54,661 nt of DNA from an uncultured Eubacteriales bacterium (GTDB lineage: Bacteria > Bacillota > Clostridia > Peptostreptococcales > Anaerovoracaceae), in contig CACWSO010000015.1 of the NCBI GenBank assembly GCA_902763505.1, positions 1 to 54,661 of the forward strand, given 5' to 3'. The position numbers were made by a program, and so were the translations under genes. Below are positions 42,701 to 51,091 of this stretch, in pieces. The notes under the pieces are model-generated. The model was not told where the DNA came from, did not search any database, and worked only from the letters and a program-made list of their open reading frames with translations. Position 1 is the stretch's first letter. Every line of letters begins with the position of its first letter.

Positions 42701-43876
42701 ATGATGAAGTATGATCTTGTAATTGCAGGAGGCGGCGCGGCAGGACTGGCTGCAGCTGCTTCTTTTATTGAAGAACAGAAAAAGAAGGGGGCAGGGGAGT
42801 CCGCCAGCGTCTGCATCCTGGAGAAGAACGAATATCCAGGCCGCAAAATCAACGCGACAGGCGGCGGCAGATGCAACCTCACCAACAAGGCGTGTCCCGG
42901 CAAAGAGGAAACACTGGATTTCTTCCGGAACATCGGAATCGAGACGTGGCAGGACAGTGAAGGAAGATACTATCCTTATACGAACAAGGCTTCGGATGTA
43001 TCAAAGGCGTTGATCGATGCAGTCAGCGGTGCCGATATCAAATGCGGGTTTACCGTTAAGGTCATTTCCAGAATACAGCCTGACGACGGAAGCGAAGGAT
43101 GCTTTATGATCACTGGGATGCAGGGATCTGCTATGGAAATGGTGTTTGCAGATAAAGTCCTCATCGCTATGGGCGGCAAGGCGGGTCCCCAGTTCGGAAC
43201 GACAGGGGATGGGTATACCATCGCCAGGACACTGGGACATACCGTTACCCGTGTATTTCCGATTCTCACAGGCATAGAATGCCGGGCAGAGGGGGTTGAT
43301 TTTGCATCCCTGAAAGGAATCAGAGCGAAGGGCACTGTGATTCTCACCAAGGACGGTGCGCCGATCGTGCGCGATACTGGGGAGATACAGTTCACCGAGG
43401 ACGGCGTCTCCGGAATCTGTGTATTCAATCTGACGCCGCACATCAAAGCGGATAAGCGCGAGCGGTTTGAAGACGCTCTCAAACGTTTCAAAATCGTGGT
43501 TGATCTGGCTCCGGATTTCACAGAGGAGCAGCTGGCTTCCCGGGAAAGTGCCTTCGGTATACTGACAGAAAAACTGGCGGCGGTATTTGACCGGGTAGGC
43601 GCTGACAGTGAATCTGGGGCTGCTGATACGGCACGCATCAAGCATTGGGAACTTGATATCACCGGCATCAAAGGCTGGCGTGATGCCCAGGCTACGTTCG
43701 GCGGCGTCGCACTGGATGAAATTAATATGGATACGATGGAATCCCGATTGGTTCCGGGACTCTATTTCGCAGGTGAAATCATCGACGCCCAGGGACCATG
43801 CGGCGGATTCAATCTGCAGAATGCATGGGAAACCGGAATCAAAGCAGCGAGAGGAATCATAGACGGTGAGATATAG
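42701..43876 (+). CDS. HI0933/BaiN-family FAD-binding oxidoreductase
   Basis: This 391-residue flavoprotein has an N-terminal Rossmann GGGAAGLAAAAS, then the family signature KINATGGGRCNLTN. A C-terminal FAGEIIDAQGPCGGFNLQNAWETG closes the FAD site, as in the HI0933 / 'aminoacetone oxidase' family (BaiN is a bile-acid relative). The substrate cannot be named. Two start ATGs are adjacent (42701, 42704). Its end overlaps the next gene by 11 bases. Confidence 0.85.
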   Translation: MMKYDLVIAGGGAAGLAAAASFIEEQKKKGAGESASVCILEKNEYPGRKINATGGGRCNLTNKACPGKEETLDFFRNIGIETWQDSEGRYYPYTNKASDVSKALIDAVSGADIKCGFTVKVISRIQPDDGSEGCFMITGMQGSAMEMVFADKVLIAMGGKAGPQFGTTGDGYTIARTLGHTVTRVFPILTGIECRAEGVDFASLKGIRAKGTVILTKDGAPIVRDTGEIQFTEDGVSGICVFNLTPHIKADKRERFEDALKRFKIVVDLAPDFTEEQLASRESAFGILTEKLAAVFDRVGADSESGAADTARIKHWELDITGIKGWRDAQATFGGVALDEINMDTMESRLVPGLYFAGEIIDAQGPCGGFNLQNAWETGIKAARGIIDGEI

Positions 43877-45539
43877 ACTCAGCCAACTAAAAATCGATCC
43901 GCGGAGCACGGTTGAACAGGATCTGGAGAAACTGCTCGAAGCAGCTGTGCGCAGGGAGATAGGACGGAGCACGCATCGGAAGGGGATGCGTGATGCGAAG
44001 ATCAATGCTCTCGAAATCATTCGGGAGTCTATTGATGCGCGCAAGAAACCGGATGTGAAGCTTGTCTATACTGTTGATTTTGACTGCGATGAGCAGCTGC
44101 CTTTTGACGAAGCAAAGCGCCGGCAGTATACGATTCCACCACTTGGGGAGAGGTGGACGATGCCTGATGGACAGCAGGGGGCCTCGGAACGGCCTGTCGT
44201 CGTTGGATTCGGTCCATGCGGCATGTTTGCTGCACTCATATTAGCAGAGGCGGGACTGAAGCCGATTGTTATTGAGCGGGGCAAATGCGTGGAGGAACGC
44301 GTTGCCGATGTAGAACAGTTTTGGACGCAGTGCGCAGCGCCTGATCCGGAATCCAATGTTCAGTTCGGAGAAGGCGGAGCGGGAACTTTTTCGGACGGAA
44401 AACTGACCACCGGCATCAAGGACATACGCATCAGAAAGGTGTTGGAAGAACTGGTGGAAGCGGGAGCCGATCTGAAGATTTTGTATCAGCACAGACCTCA
44501 TATCGGGACAGATAAACTGAGAGAAATCGTTCCTGTCATCAGGAGAAAGATAGAACGTCTTGGCGGGGAAGTAAGATTCTGCACAAGACTAGAAGATTTT
44601 GAATATGAAGAAGGGCAGATTAAGCACATCAAGGTGGTTAGCCATGCAGATCCATCCGGCAACGCCGGTTGTACGGATGCTCATATCGATTACATAGAAA
44701 CCAGCTGCGTCATTCTGGCGATTGGTCACAGCGCCAGAGATACCTTCGAAATGCTGTATGAACGCGGTTTCCAGATGGAACAGAAGCCTTTTTCCATCGG
44801 CGTCAGAATCGAACATCCTCAGAAAATGATCGACGAAAACCAGTACGGCGATCCGGAACTTGCGAAGATACTGGGACCGGCGGATTACAAGCTGAGCTAC
44901 CGCTGTACAGGAAGCAAAGGCAGGGCAGACGTTGAGAACCGCGGTGTATATACCTTCTGCATGTGTCCGGGAGGGCAGGTCATCAACGCATCGACGGAAG
45001 CGGATACCTCGGTGACGAATGGCATGAGCGTCAGCAACAGAGACAGCGGAATCGCGAACAGCGGATTGTTGGTGGACGTAAGAACAGAGGATTTTGCCGA
45101 TGAGCATCCTCTGTCCGGCATAGAGTTCCAGAGAAAGTATGAGAAACTGGCATGGGAGAACAGAACAGAAGGCGGCATGGCACGATCAACATACGGACAG
45201 TTTCGGCAGAACACAGGCGATGGTCTGCCCGGCGCATCCGACGAGGATCCGGTCAGAAAGAGCCTTCCTGCCTTTGCATCAGAGGCCATCATGGAGGCGA
45301 TGCCGGTGTTTGGACGAAGGATCAAGGGATTCGATGGGGATGATGCGAAACTTACCGCTGTCGAGTCGAGAAGCTCCTCGCCGGTACGCGTGCTGAGAGA
45401 TGAGACGATGCAGGCGATTGGCTTCCAAGGTGTCATTCCAGCGGGAGAAGGTCCTGGATACGCGGGAGGCATTATGTCCGCGGCGGTCGACGGCATCAGG
45501 GCGGCGGAAAAGATCATTACAGGTCTTCCGCAGAGATAA
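43866..45539 (+). CDS. FAD-dependent dehydrogenase (COG2509 type)
   Basis: The product is 557 residues. An N-terminal basic domain (about 1-100) of the kind seen before the FAD fold in this family is followed by VVVGFGPCGMFAALILAEAG (dinucleotide loop), QFGEGGAGTFSDGKLTTGI and LAIGHSARDTFEMLYERG, then TYGQFRQNTGDG-like substrate blocks and the C-terminal PAGEGPGYAGGIMSAAVDGI. The GTG start at 43866 overlaps the upstream FAD gene by 11 bases, so the two are coupled. Reaction unknown. The phoH promoter lies just after its stop. Confidence 0.82.
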   Translation: MRYRLSQLKIDPRSTVEQDLEKLLEAAVRREIGRSTHRKGMRDAKINALEIIRESIDARKKPDVKLVYTVDFDCDEQLPFDEAKRRQYTIPPLGERWTMPDGQQGASERPVVVGFGPCGMFAALILAEAGLKPIVIERGKCVEERVADVEQFWTQCAAPDPESNVQFGEGGAGTFSDGKLTTGIKDIRIRKVLEELVEAGADLKILYQHRPHIGTDKLREIVPVIRRKIERLGGEVRFCTRLEDFEYEEGQIKHIKVVSHADPSGNAGCTDAHIDYIETSCVILAIGHSARDTFEMLYERGFQMEQKPFSIGVRIEHPQKMIDENQYGDPELAKILGPADYKLSYRCTGSKGRADVENRGVYTFCMCPGGQVINASTEADTSVTNGMSVSNRDSGIANSGLLVDVRTEDFADEHPLSGIEFQRKYEKLAWENRTEGGMARSTYGQFRQNTGDGLPGASDEDPVRKSLPAFASEAIMEAMPVFGRRIKGFDGDDAKLTAVESRSSSPVRVLRDETMQAIGFQGVIPAGEGPGYAGGIMSAAVDGIRAAEKIITGLPQR

Positions 45540-45553
45540 TTGTCTGATAAGTG

Positions 45554-45582
45554 TGGAAAACGGCGGCGAAGATTCGTATAAT
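45554..45582 (+). promoter_or_regulatory. Leaderless-type promoter of phoH
   Basis: TGGAAA (45554-45559), 17-bp spacer, TATAAT (45577-45582), then 6 nt to ATG 45589. No Shine-Dalgarno sequence. Confidence 0.65.
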
Positions 45583-45588
45583 AATGAT

Positions 45589-46653
45589 ATGGAAAGAAAG
45601 ATAGATTTAAACATGGAAAGAGCAGCGATTGAAACCATCCCGCTCGATGACAGCGTAGACAGACGGGAACTTTTTGGTGGGATGGATCAGAACCTTCGAA
45701 ACATAGAGGATCTGCTCGGCGTAACAATTATACAGCGCAGCGACGGCCTGCTCATCAAAGACGGGCAGGGCGCAGCAGATGGCGCACCGGCAGGTCATGA
45801 AGCTGCCGAAAGAGTGCAACGGGCAGCTGCGATACTGAAGGAAATGGTTGAGACAGTAAGAAAAGGAGAAGTATTGGATCAGCAGAAAGCAGGATATATC
45901 ACAGATCTGGCGGAGAACGGCATCTCCTACAGCAGACAGGCAGAAAGCAGCCATCTGGACAAGGAGATCATCTGTTTCACACATGACGGCAAGCCGCTCA
46001 GACCGAAGACCATCGGACAGAAGGAATACGTTAAGACCATCAGAAACAAAGACATCGTATTCGGCATCGGACCGGCAGGAACAGGCAAGACCTATATTGC
46101 CGTTGCGATGGCGGTTCAGGCGTTCAAGAATAAGGATGTGCAGAAAATCATATTGGCCAGGCCTGCGGTGGAAGCAGGAGAGAGGCTGGGTTTTTTGCCT
46201 GGAGATCTTCAGGAGAAGGTCGATCCGTACCTCAGACCACTTTATGATGCGCTTTATGATGTGCTGGGCAGAGAGAGTGCGCTCAGATTGAAGGAAAAGG
46301 AAATCATTGAGGTCGTTCCGCTAGCCTACATGAGGGGAAGAACACTGGACAATTCCTTTATCATCCTGGATGAAGCACAGAACACGACACCGGAACAGAT
46401 GAAGATGTTCCTGACCAGAATGGGATTCGGATCAAAGGTCGTCGTAACCGGAGACATCACCCAGATTGACCTTCCGAGAGGGAAGAAATCAGGACTCATT
46501 GAAGCACGTAAAGTTCTGAGAGACGTTGAAGATATCGGATTCTGTTATCTGAAGGAAGTGGACGTCGTAAGACATCAGCTCGTCAAGAAAGTCATCAGTG
46601 CATATGACAAGTATTACAGAGCTCATCCGCCTGTTGAAGAAGAGGAGAAGTAA
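45589..46653 (+). CDS. PhoH family ATPase
   Basis: This 354-residue PhoH-like protein has Walker A FGIGPAGTGKTYIAV (about residue 160), Walker B NSFIILDEAQNTT and VVTGDITQIDLP. It has an N-terminal KH-like part. PhoH is an ATPase, probably an RNA-linked factor, and its gene commonly sits before ybeY. I start at ATG 45589, directly after a -10 box; the open frame extends further upstream but into the previous gene and without a start signal. The stop overlaps the ybeY ATG (TAATG). The HD-domain (YqfF) gene often between them is absent. Confidence 0.9.
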   Translation: MERKIDLNMERAAIETIPLDDSVDRRELFGGMDQNLRNIEDLLGVTIIQRSDGLLIKDGQGAADGAPAGHEAAERVQRAAAILKEMVETVRKGEVLDQQKAGYITDLAENGISYSRQAESSHLDKEIICFTHDGKPLRPKTIGQKEYVKTIRNKDIVFGIGPAGTGKTYIAVAMAVQAFKNKDVQKIILARPAVEAGERLGFLPGDLQEKVDPYLRPLYDALYDVLGRESALRLKEKEIIEVVPLAYMRGRTLDNSFIILDEAQNTTPEQMKMFLTRMGFGSKVVVTGDITQIDLPRGKKSGLIEARKVLRDVEDIGFCYLKEVDVVRHQLVKKVISAYDKYYRAHPPVEEEEK

Positions 46654-47150
46654 TGGAAATCATAGTGAACAACGAGGATGCAGTGAATGAGCAGATGATG
46701 GATAAACTGAGAGAGGCAGCTTCCGCATGTGTTGGAATGGATGTGGAAATAAGCCTTTCTTTTGTTTCTCTTGATGAGATTCATGAGCTCAATCGTGATT
46801 ACAGGGGTGTGGACAGACCGACGGATGTGCTGTCTTTTCCGATGTTCGAGAGCATGGAAGAACTGGAGGAGGCCTGTGCGAATATGGATGAAGAGGGACA
46901 GAATGTGCCGCTCGGCGATGTCGTTATCTGCATGGACAAAGTAATTGAGCAGGCGGAGCAATTCGGGCATTCCCGCGAAAGGGAGACGGTCTATCTGTTC
47001 ACTCACAGCATTCTTCATCTGCTTGGATATGATCACGAAACAGAAGAAGATAAAGCAGAGATGAGGCAGAGGGAAGAAGAGATTATGGAAGAGCTGGGTC
47101 TTGGAAGAGAAGAGACACAGAGCAACAGAGAGGAGACAGAAGTACAGTGA
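46653..47150 (+). CDS. ybeY: rRNA maturation RNase YbeY
   Basis: YbeY (165 residues) is a zinc endoribonuclease for 16S rRNA 3' end maturation and ribosome quality control. The zinc-binding HSILHLLGYDHE (His-x3-His-x5-His) and DRPTDVLSFPM are the family marks. Its Glu-rich tail (EEIMEELGLG...) is a little longer than usual. ATG overlaps the phoH stop by one base; its stop overlaps the era GTG. dgkA and cdd, often placed before era, are missing here. Confidence 0.95.
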   Translation: MEIIVNNEDAVNEQMMDKLREAASACVGMDVEISLSFVSLDEIHELNRDYRGVDRPTDVLSFPMFESMEELEEACANMDEEGQNVPLGDVVICMDKVIEQAEQFGHSRERETVYLFTHSILHLLGYDHETEEDKAEMRQREEEIMEELGLGREETQSNREETEVQ

Positions 47151-48046
47151 AATCAGGATTCGTCGGAATAATCGGAAGACCCAATGTAGGCAAATCAACT
47201 CTGCTCAACGCAATATTGGGCGAGAAGATTGCCATTACCACTGAAAAACCACAGACGACAAGAAACATCATCCGTGGCATTTACACCCATTATGGGGAGG
47301 AAGAAGGCGAGGATGATGTACAGATCGTCTTTATCGATACACCTGGCATCCACAAGCCGCGCAACAAACTGGGCGAGTACATGACGGAGTCAGCTATTGC
47401 GACCTTTGGCGAAGTTGATGCAATCATTTTTATTGTCGATGACGCTCTGAGCAAAGGTCCCGGCGACAAGTACATTCTCCAGCTCCTGAAGGAGACGGAT
47501 ACGCCGAAGATACTGGTCATCAACAAAATCGACAGAATCGGGCCGGATGCTTTTGCAGAAATCTACAGAGAGTATGAAGAGACGGGAGTGTTCGATACGA
47601 TTCTCGGCACAGCGGCTATAGAGGGAACGAATGTCGATGATGTCATCAAGGCAGCGGCCGGTTATATGGAAGAAGGACCGATGTTCTTTCCTGACGACAT
47701 CGTGACAGAGAATCCTGCTAGATTCATCGTCAGTGAGATCATCAGAGAGAAGATTCTGCTGTACCTGCAGGATGAAGTACCGCATGGGGTGGCCGTTGAG
47801 ATCGAACAGTATGAAGAAGAGGATGATCTGACGAGAATCGGTGCTGTGATCTACTGCGAACGCAAATCCCATAAAGGAATGATCATTGGCAAAGGCGGCA
47901 GAAAGCTCAAAGGCATAGGCAAGAGCGCCCGTCAGGAGATCGAGGCCTTGCTCGGAACCAAGGTGTTCCTGGAGACATGGGTCAAAGTCAGGGAAAACTG
48001 GAGAGACAGCGATATTGCGCTGACGAATTTCGGATACAGAGATTGA
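47147..48046 (+). CDS. era: GTPase Era
   Basis: Era (299 residues) binds the 3' end of 16S rRNA and aids 30S assembly. G1 GRPNVGKSTL, G2 TTRNIIRGI, G3 DTPGIHKPR, G4 NKIDRIG, and a C-terminal KH domain with ERKSHKGMIIGKGGRKLKG are intact. The GTG start (47147) overlaps the ybeY stop (GTGA), with GAGGAGA upstream, so translation is coupled. recO follows. Confidence 0.97.
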   Translation: MKSGFVGIIGRPNVGKSTLLNAILGEKIAITTEKPQTTRNIIRGIYTHYGEEEGEDDVQIVFIDTPGIHKPRNKLGEYMTESAIATFGEVDAIIFIVDDALSKGPGDKYILQLLKETDTPKILVINKIDRIGPDAFAEIYREYEETGVFDTILGTAAIEGTNVDDVIKAAAGYMEEGPMFFPDDIVTENPARFIVSEIIREKILLYLQDEVPHGVAVEIEQYEEEDDLTRIGAVIYCERKSHKGMIIGKGGRKLKGIGKSARQEIEALLGTKVFLETWVKVRENWRDSDIALTNFGYRD

Positions 48047-48067
48047 TTGAGGAACCTGCAGAGCAAG

Positions 48068-48826
48068 ATGAAAGCAGATACAGAGGGGATTGTCCTCAGA
48101 GAGACAAAAACTTCATACAACAGGCGCATGATACACCTGTTCACCCGGGAGTACGGCAAGATCAGCGCCGGAACCAGTCTGGGGGAGCGGGGCAAAAGCA
48201 AGAGCGCCCTGGCACTCCAGCATTTTACCTTCGGGCGCTATGCCCTTCACAGGGGGAGAGACAGCTACAATATCGATGCGGCAGAAGTCATCAAGAGCTT
48301 CTATGGCATCGGTGAGAACGTGGATAAGTACTTCAACGGAGCGTATGTGCTGGAGTTCACCTCCAAGGTGCTCCATCCGGAGGTGCCAGCGCCTGCCGTA
48401 TTCGATATGCTCATCGACTTTTTTGAGATGCTCGAACGGCGTGAAAAGGGGTTCGGGACTTTGGTTCTGGCTTACCAGACAAGGCTCTTCAGGTTTATGG
48501 GAATCGCCCCTGTGCTTGACAAATGCGCTGTCTGCGGGAGCCCTGCCGGAAACTGGTTCAGCATTGAGGACGGCGGTCTGATTTGCGATGAATGCCGCAG
48601 CAGAATCATCGCGGATGAAGGGGAGAATTCGGCTCGCAGTGCATTGATTTACCCTGTGAGTTTTGATATAATCAATGCATTAAAATATTTTAATAATCAT
48701 TCATTGAAACAGCTTGAAAATATTGCGCTAAGTGAGGATACAGGCAAAGCGCTGCAGAAGATTGTAAGAGAGTACGCAGCGTATCATCTGGATGCCTCGA
48801 ATATAAAGAGTGAAACCATGATTTAA
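48068..48826 (+). CDS. recO: DNA repair protein RecO
   Basis: RecO (252 residues) loads RecA with RecR in RecF-pathway recombination. An N-terminal OB fold (about 1-80, DTEGIVLRETKTSYNRRMIHLFT) is followed by a helical domain and a zinc knuckle CAVCGSP ... GGLICDECR. ATG 48068 is preferred to TTG 48047; a GAGG lies about 14 nt before it, so initiation is probably aided by coupling to era, whose stop is 22 nt upstream. Confidence 0.92.
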   Translation: MKADTEGIVLRETKTSYNRRMIHLFTREYGKISAGTSLGERGKSKSALALQHFTFGRYALHRGRDSYNIDAAEVIKSFYGIGENVDKYFNGAYVLEFTSKVLHPEVPAPAVFDMLIDFFEMLERREKGFGTLVLAYQTRLFRFMGIAPVLDKCAVCGSPAGNWFSIEDGGLICDECRSRIIADEGENSARSALIYPVSFDIINALKYFNNHSLKQLENIALSEDTGKALQKIVREYAAYHLDASNIKSETMI

Positions 48827-48844
48827 AAAGGGAGGATTACAACA

Positions 48845-49639
48845 ATGGAAATCACACTGGAAAAGATTGAATTAGTAAAAGACAGAACAGGCGTTACATA
48901 TGCCGAAGCAAAAAAAGCACTGGAAGATGCGGATGGCAGTGTTGTAGATGCTATCATCGCAATTGAGGAAACGGTTAATTCAGGCGACAAGAAGAGAGCC
49001 TTCGGTGAAAAGGGAGAAGCGCTTTTCGCAAGTCTCAAGAGCCTCATCAAGAAGGGTAATGTTGCAAGAATCCAGGTCAAGAAAGACGGCGACGGCATCC
49101 TCAACGTTCCTGTTAACGCAGGAATCCTGGGAATCTGCATCGCACCGCTGGCATCCGTAGTTGCAATCGTTGCTGCTTTTGGATTCAAATGCACAATTGA
49201 AGTAGTAAAGACTGACGGAACGATCATTGATGTAAGCGACGCTGTTTCCGATAAGGTTTCACAGGCTGCAGAATTCGGAAGCGATACATTTGAATCACTC
49301 AAGGGAAAAGGCAAGGACTTCTACGACAAGGCGAAGGACAGTGACATCTATGATAAGGCAAAGGATGCTGCAGGCGGTCTGAAGGACAAGGCTGAGGATA
49401 TCTACGATAAGGCGAAGGAAACCGATTTCTACGATAAGGCGAAGGACGCTGCCGGCGGTCTGAAGGACAAGGCTGAAGATCTGAAAGACAGAGCGGAAGA
49501 CTTCAGAGATGAGTTCAAAGAAAGAGTTGCCAAAGAAGCAGAAGAAGCTGAGGAAGCAGTAGAAGAAGCTGCAGAAGAAGCTGTAGAAGTTAAAGCAGAG
49601 TTTGAAGCAGAAGTAGAAGAAAAGGGCGAAGAAGAATAA
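48845..49639 (+). CDS. UBA/DUF4342 protein with LEA-like repeats
   Basis: The product is 264 residues. Residues 1-45 ([24 protein letters not shown]) form a UBA/TS-N-like domain. A DUF4342-type domain (about 55-125) contains a hydrophobic segment [20 protein letters not shown] that may touch the membrane. From about 155 on, amphipathic Lys/Asp/Ala-rich repeats ([17 protein letters not shown], two copies in an 81-bp duplication) resemble late-embryogenesis-abundant or apolipoprotein helices, ending in a Glu/Ala-rich acidic tail. ATG has GGGAGG. It lies between recO and glyS and its stop overlaps the glyS ATG. Function unknown; a desiccation or membrane-stress role is a guess. Confidence 0.75.
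   Translation: MEITLEKIELVKDRTGVTYAEAKKALEDADGSVVDAIIAIEETVNSGDKKRAFGEKGEALFASLKSLIKKGNVARIQVKKDGDGILNVPVNAGILGICIAPLASVVAIVAAFGFKCTIEVVKTDGTIIDVSDAVSDKVSQAAEFGSDTFESLKGKGKDFYDKAKDSDIYDKAKDAAGGLKDKAEDIYDKAKETDFYDKAKDAAGGLKDKAEDLKDRAEDFRDEFKERVAKEAEEAEEAVEEAAEEAVEVKAEFEAEVEEKGEEE
49331..49492. repeat. 81-bp tandem repeat encoding LEA-like motif
   Basis: Two 81-bp units (49331-49411 and 49412-49492) encode 27 residues each around [15 protein letters not shown]. The first part is nearly identical at the DNA level; the second unit diverges at its end. Confidence 0.75.
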
Positions 49640-51042
49640 TGACAACAGAAGTTACAATGGAGAAAATCACCGCCCTTGCAAAGAACAGAGGGTTCATCTT
49701 TCCGGGTTCTGAAATATACGGCGGACTGGCAAATACTTGGGACTACGGTCCTCTTGGCGTTGAACTGAAGAACAACATCAAGGATGCATGGCGTCAGAAG
49801 TTCGTTCGTGAATCAGAATACAATGTGGGACTTGATGCAGCAATCCTGATGAATCCCGAGACATGGGTCGCGTCAGGACATGTAGGTGGATTCGCAGATC
49901 CTCTGATCGATTGCAAAGCCTGCAAGGCCCGTTTTCGTGCAGACAAGCTGATCGAAGACCATCTTCATGCACAGGGACAGATGGATGTACAGGTAGATGG
50001 CTGGTCAAACGAAAAGCTGGAGCAGTTCATCGCTGAAAACGGCGTCAAGTGTCCGGAATGCGGCAAATCTGATTTCACAGGGATTCGTCAGTTCAACCTG
50101 ATGTTCAAGACGTTCCAGGGAGTTACAGAAGATTCAAAGGCAGAGATTTATCTCAGACCTGAGACTGCTCAGGGCATATTTGTTAACTTCAAAAATGTTC
50201 AGAGAACAGCGAGAAAGAAGATTCCGTTCGGAATCGCACAGGTAGGAAAATCTTTCAGAAACGAAATCACGCCGGGAAACTTCATCTTCAGAACGAGAGA
50301 GTTCGAGCAGATGGAACTGGAATTTTTCTGCAAGCCAGGGACAGAACTTGACTGGTTTGCATACTGGAAGGACTACTGTGCTGATTTTCTGAGGAATCTG
50401 GGCATCAAGGAAGAGCATATGAGACTGAGGGATCATGATCCTGAGGAACTGTCTCACTACAGCAACGCCACAACAGATATCGAATTCCTGTTCCCATTCG
50501 GATGGGGCGAGCTCTGGGGCGTTGCTTCGAGAACAGATTTCGACCTGATGGCGCATCAGAACCATTCAGGTCAGGACATGCTGTACCTTGATCCGGAGAC
50601 CAATGAGAAGTACGTGCCTTACTGTATCGAACCATCCGTAGGTGTTGAGAGAATGCTCCTGGCATTCCTGGTCGATGCCTATGATGAAGAGATTCTGACA
50701 GATGACAAAGGTAAGGAGGACGTGCGTAAAGTATTACGGCTTCACCCGGCTCTGGCACCGTTCAAAGCGGCAGTGCTGCCACTCAGCAAAAAGCTTGGAG
50801 ACGTTGCAGAGCCTGTTTACCATGAACTGAAGAAATACTTCATGGTCGACTACGATACAGCAGGTTCTATCGGTAAGAGATACAGAAGGGAAGACGAGAT
50901 CGGTACTCCATTCTGCATTTGTGTTGACTTTGATACAGCTGAAGATGGATGTGTTACCATCAGAGACCGTGACACAATGGAACAGGTAAGAATTCCTGTC
51001 GGCGAGGTCAGGACGTATATCGAGGAGAGACTCGAGTTTTAA
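49639..51042 (+). CDS. glyS: Glycyl-tRNA synthetase, dimeric type
   Basis: GlyS (467 residues) charges tRNA-Gly and is the alpha2 class II enzyme found in many Gram-positives, archaea and eukaryotes. Class II motifs: motif 1 around [18 protein letters not shown], motif 2 [21 protein letters not shown], motif 3 [13 protein letters not shown], and a C-terminal anticodon-binding domain with the [13 protein letters not shown] block. A zinc-like set CKACKARF and CPECGKSD lies about residues 93-135. ATG 49639 overlaps the upstream stop (TAATG). Confidence 0.96.
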   Translation: MTTEVTMEKITALAKNRGFIFPGSEIYGGLANTWDYGPLGVELKNNIKDAWRQKFVRESEYNVGLDAAILMNPETWVASGHVGGFADPLIDCKACKARFRADKLIEDHLHAQGQMDVQVDGWSNEKLEQFIAENGVKCPECGKSDFTGIRQFNLMFKTFQGVTEDSKAEIYLRPETAQGIFVNFKNVQRTARKKIPFGIAQVGKSFRNEITPGNFIFRTREFEQMELEFFCKPGTELDWFAYWKDYCADFLRNLGIKEEHMRLRDHDPEELSHYSNATTDIEFLFPFGWGELWGVASRTDFDLMAHQNHSGQDMLYLDPETNEKYVPYCIEPSVGVERMLLAFLVDAYDEEILTDDKGKEDVRKVLRLHPALAPFKAAVLPLSKKLGDVAEPVYHELKKYFMVDYDTAGSIGKRYRREDEIGTPFCICVDFDTAEDGCVTIRDRDTMEQVRIPVGEVRTYIEERLEF

Positions 51043-51091
51043 TATACTGTCAATTAATTGTTTTAGTTAAATATGAGGAGAGTAAAGAAAA

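Noticed and set aside
43001-44044. 347-codon minus-strand frame
   Set aside because: Antisense to the two FAD enzyme genes, which show clear motifs in the other direction.
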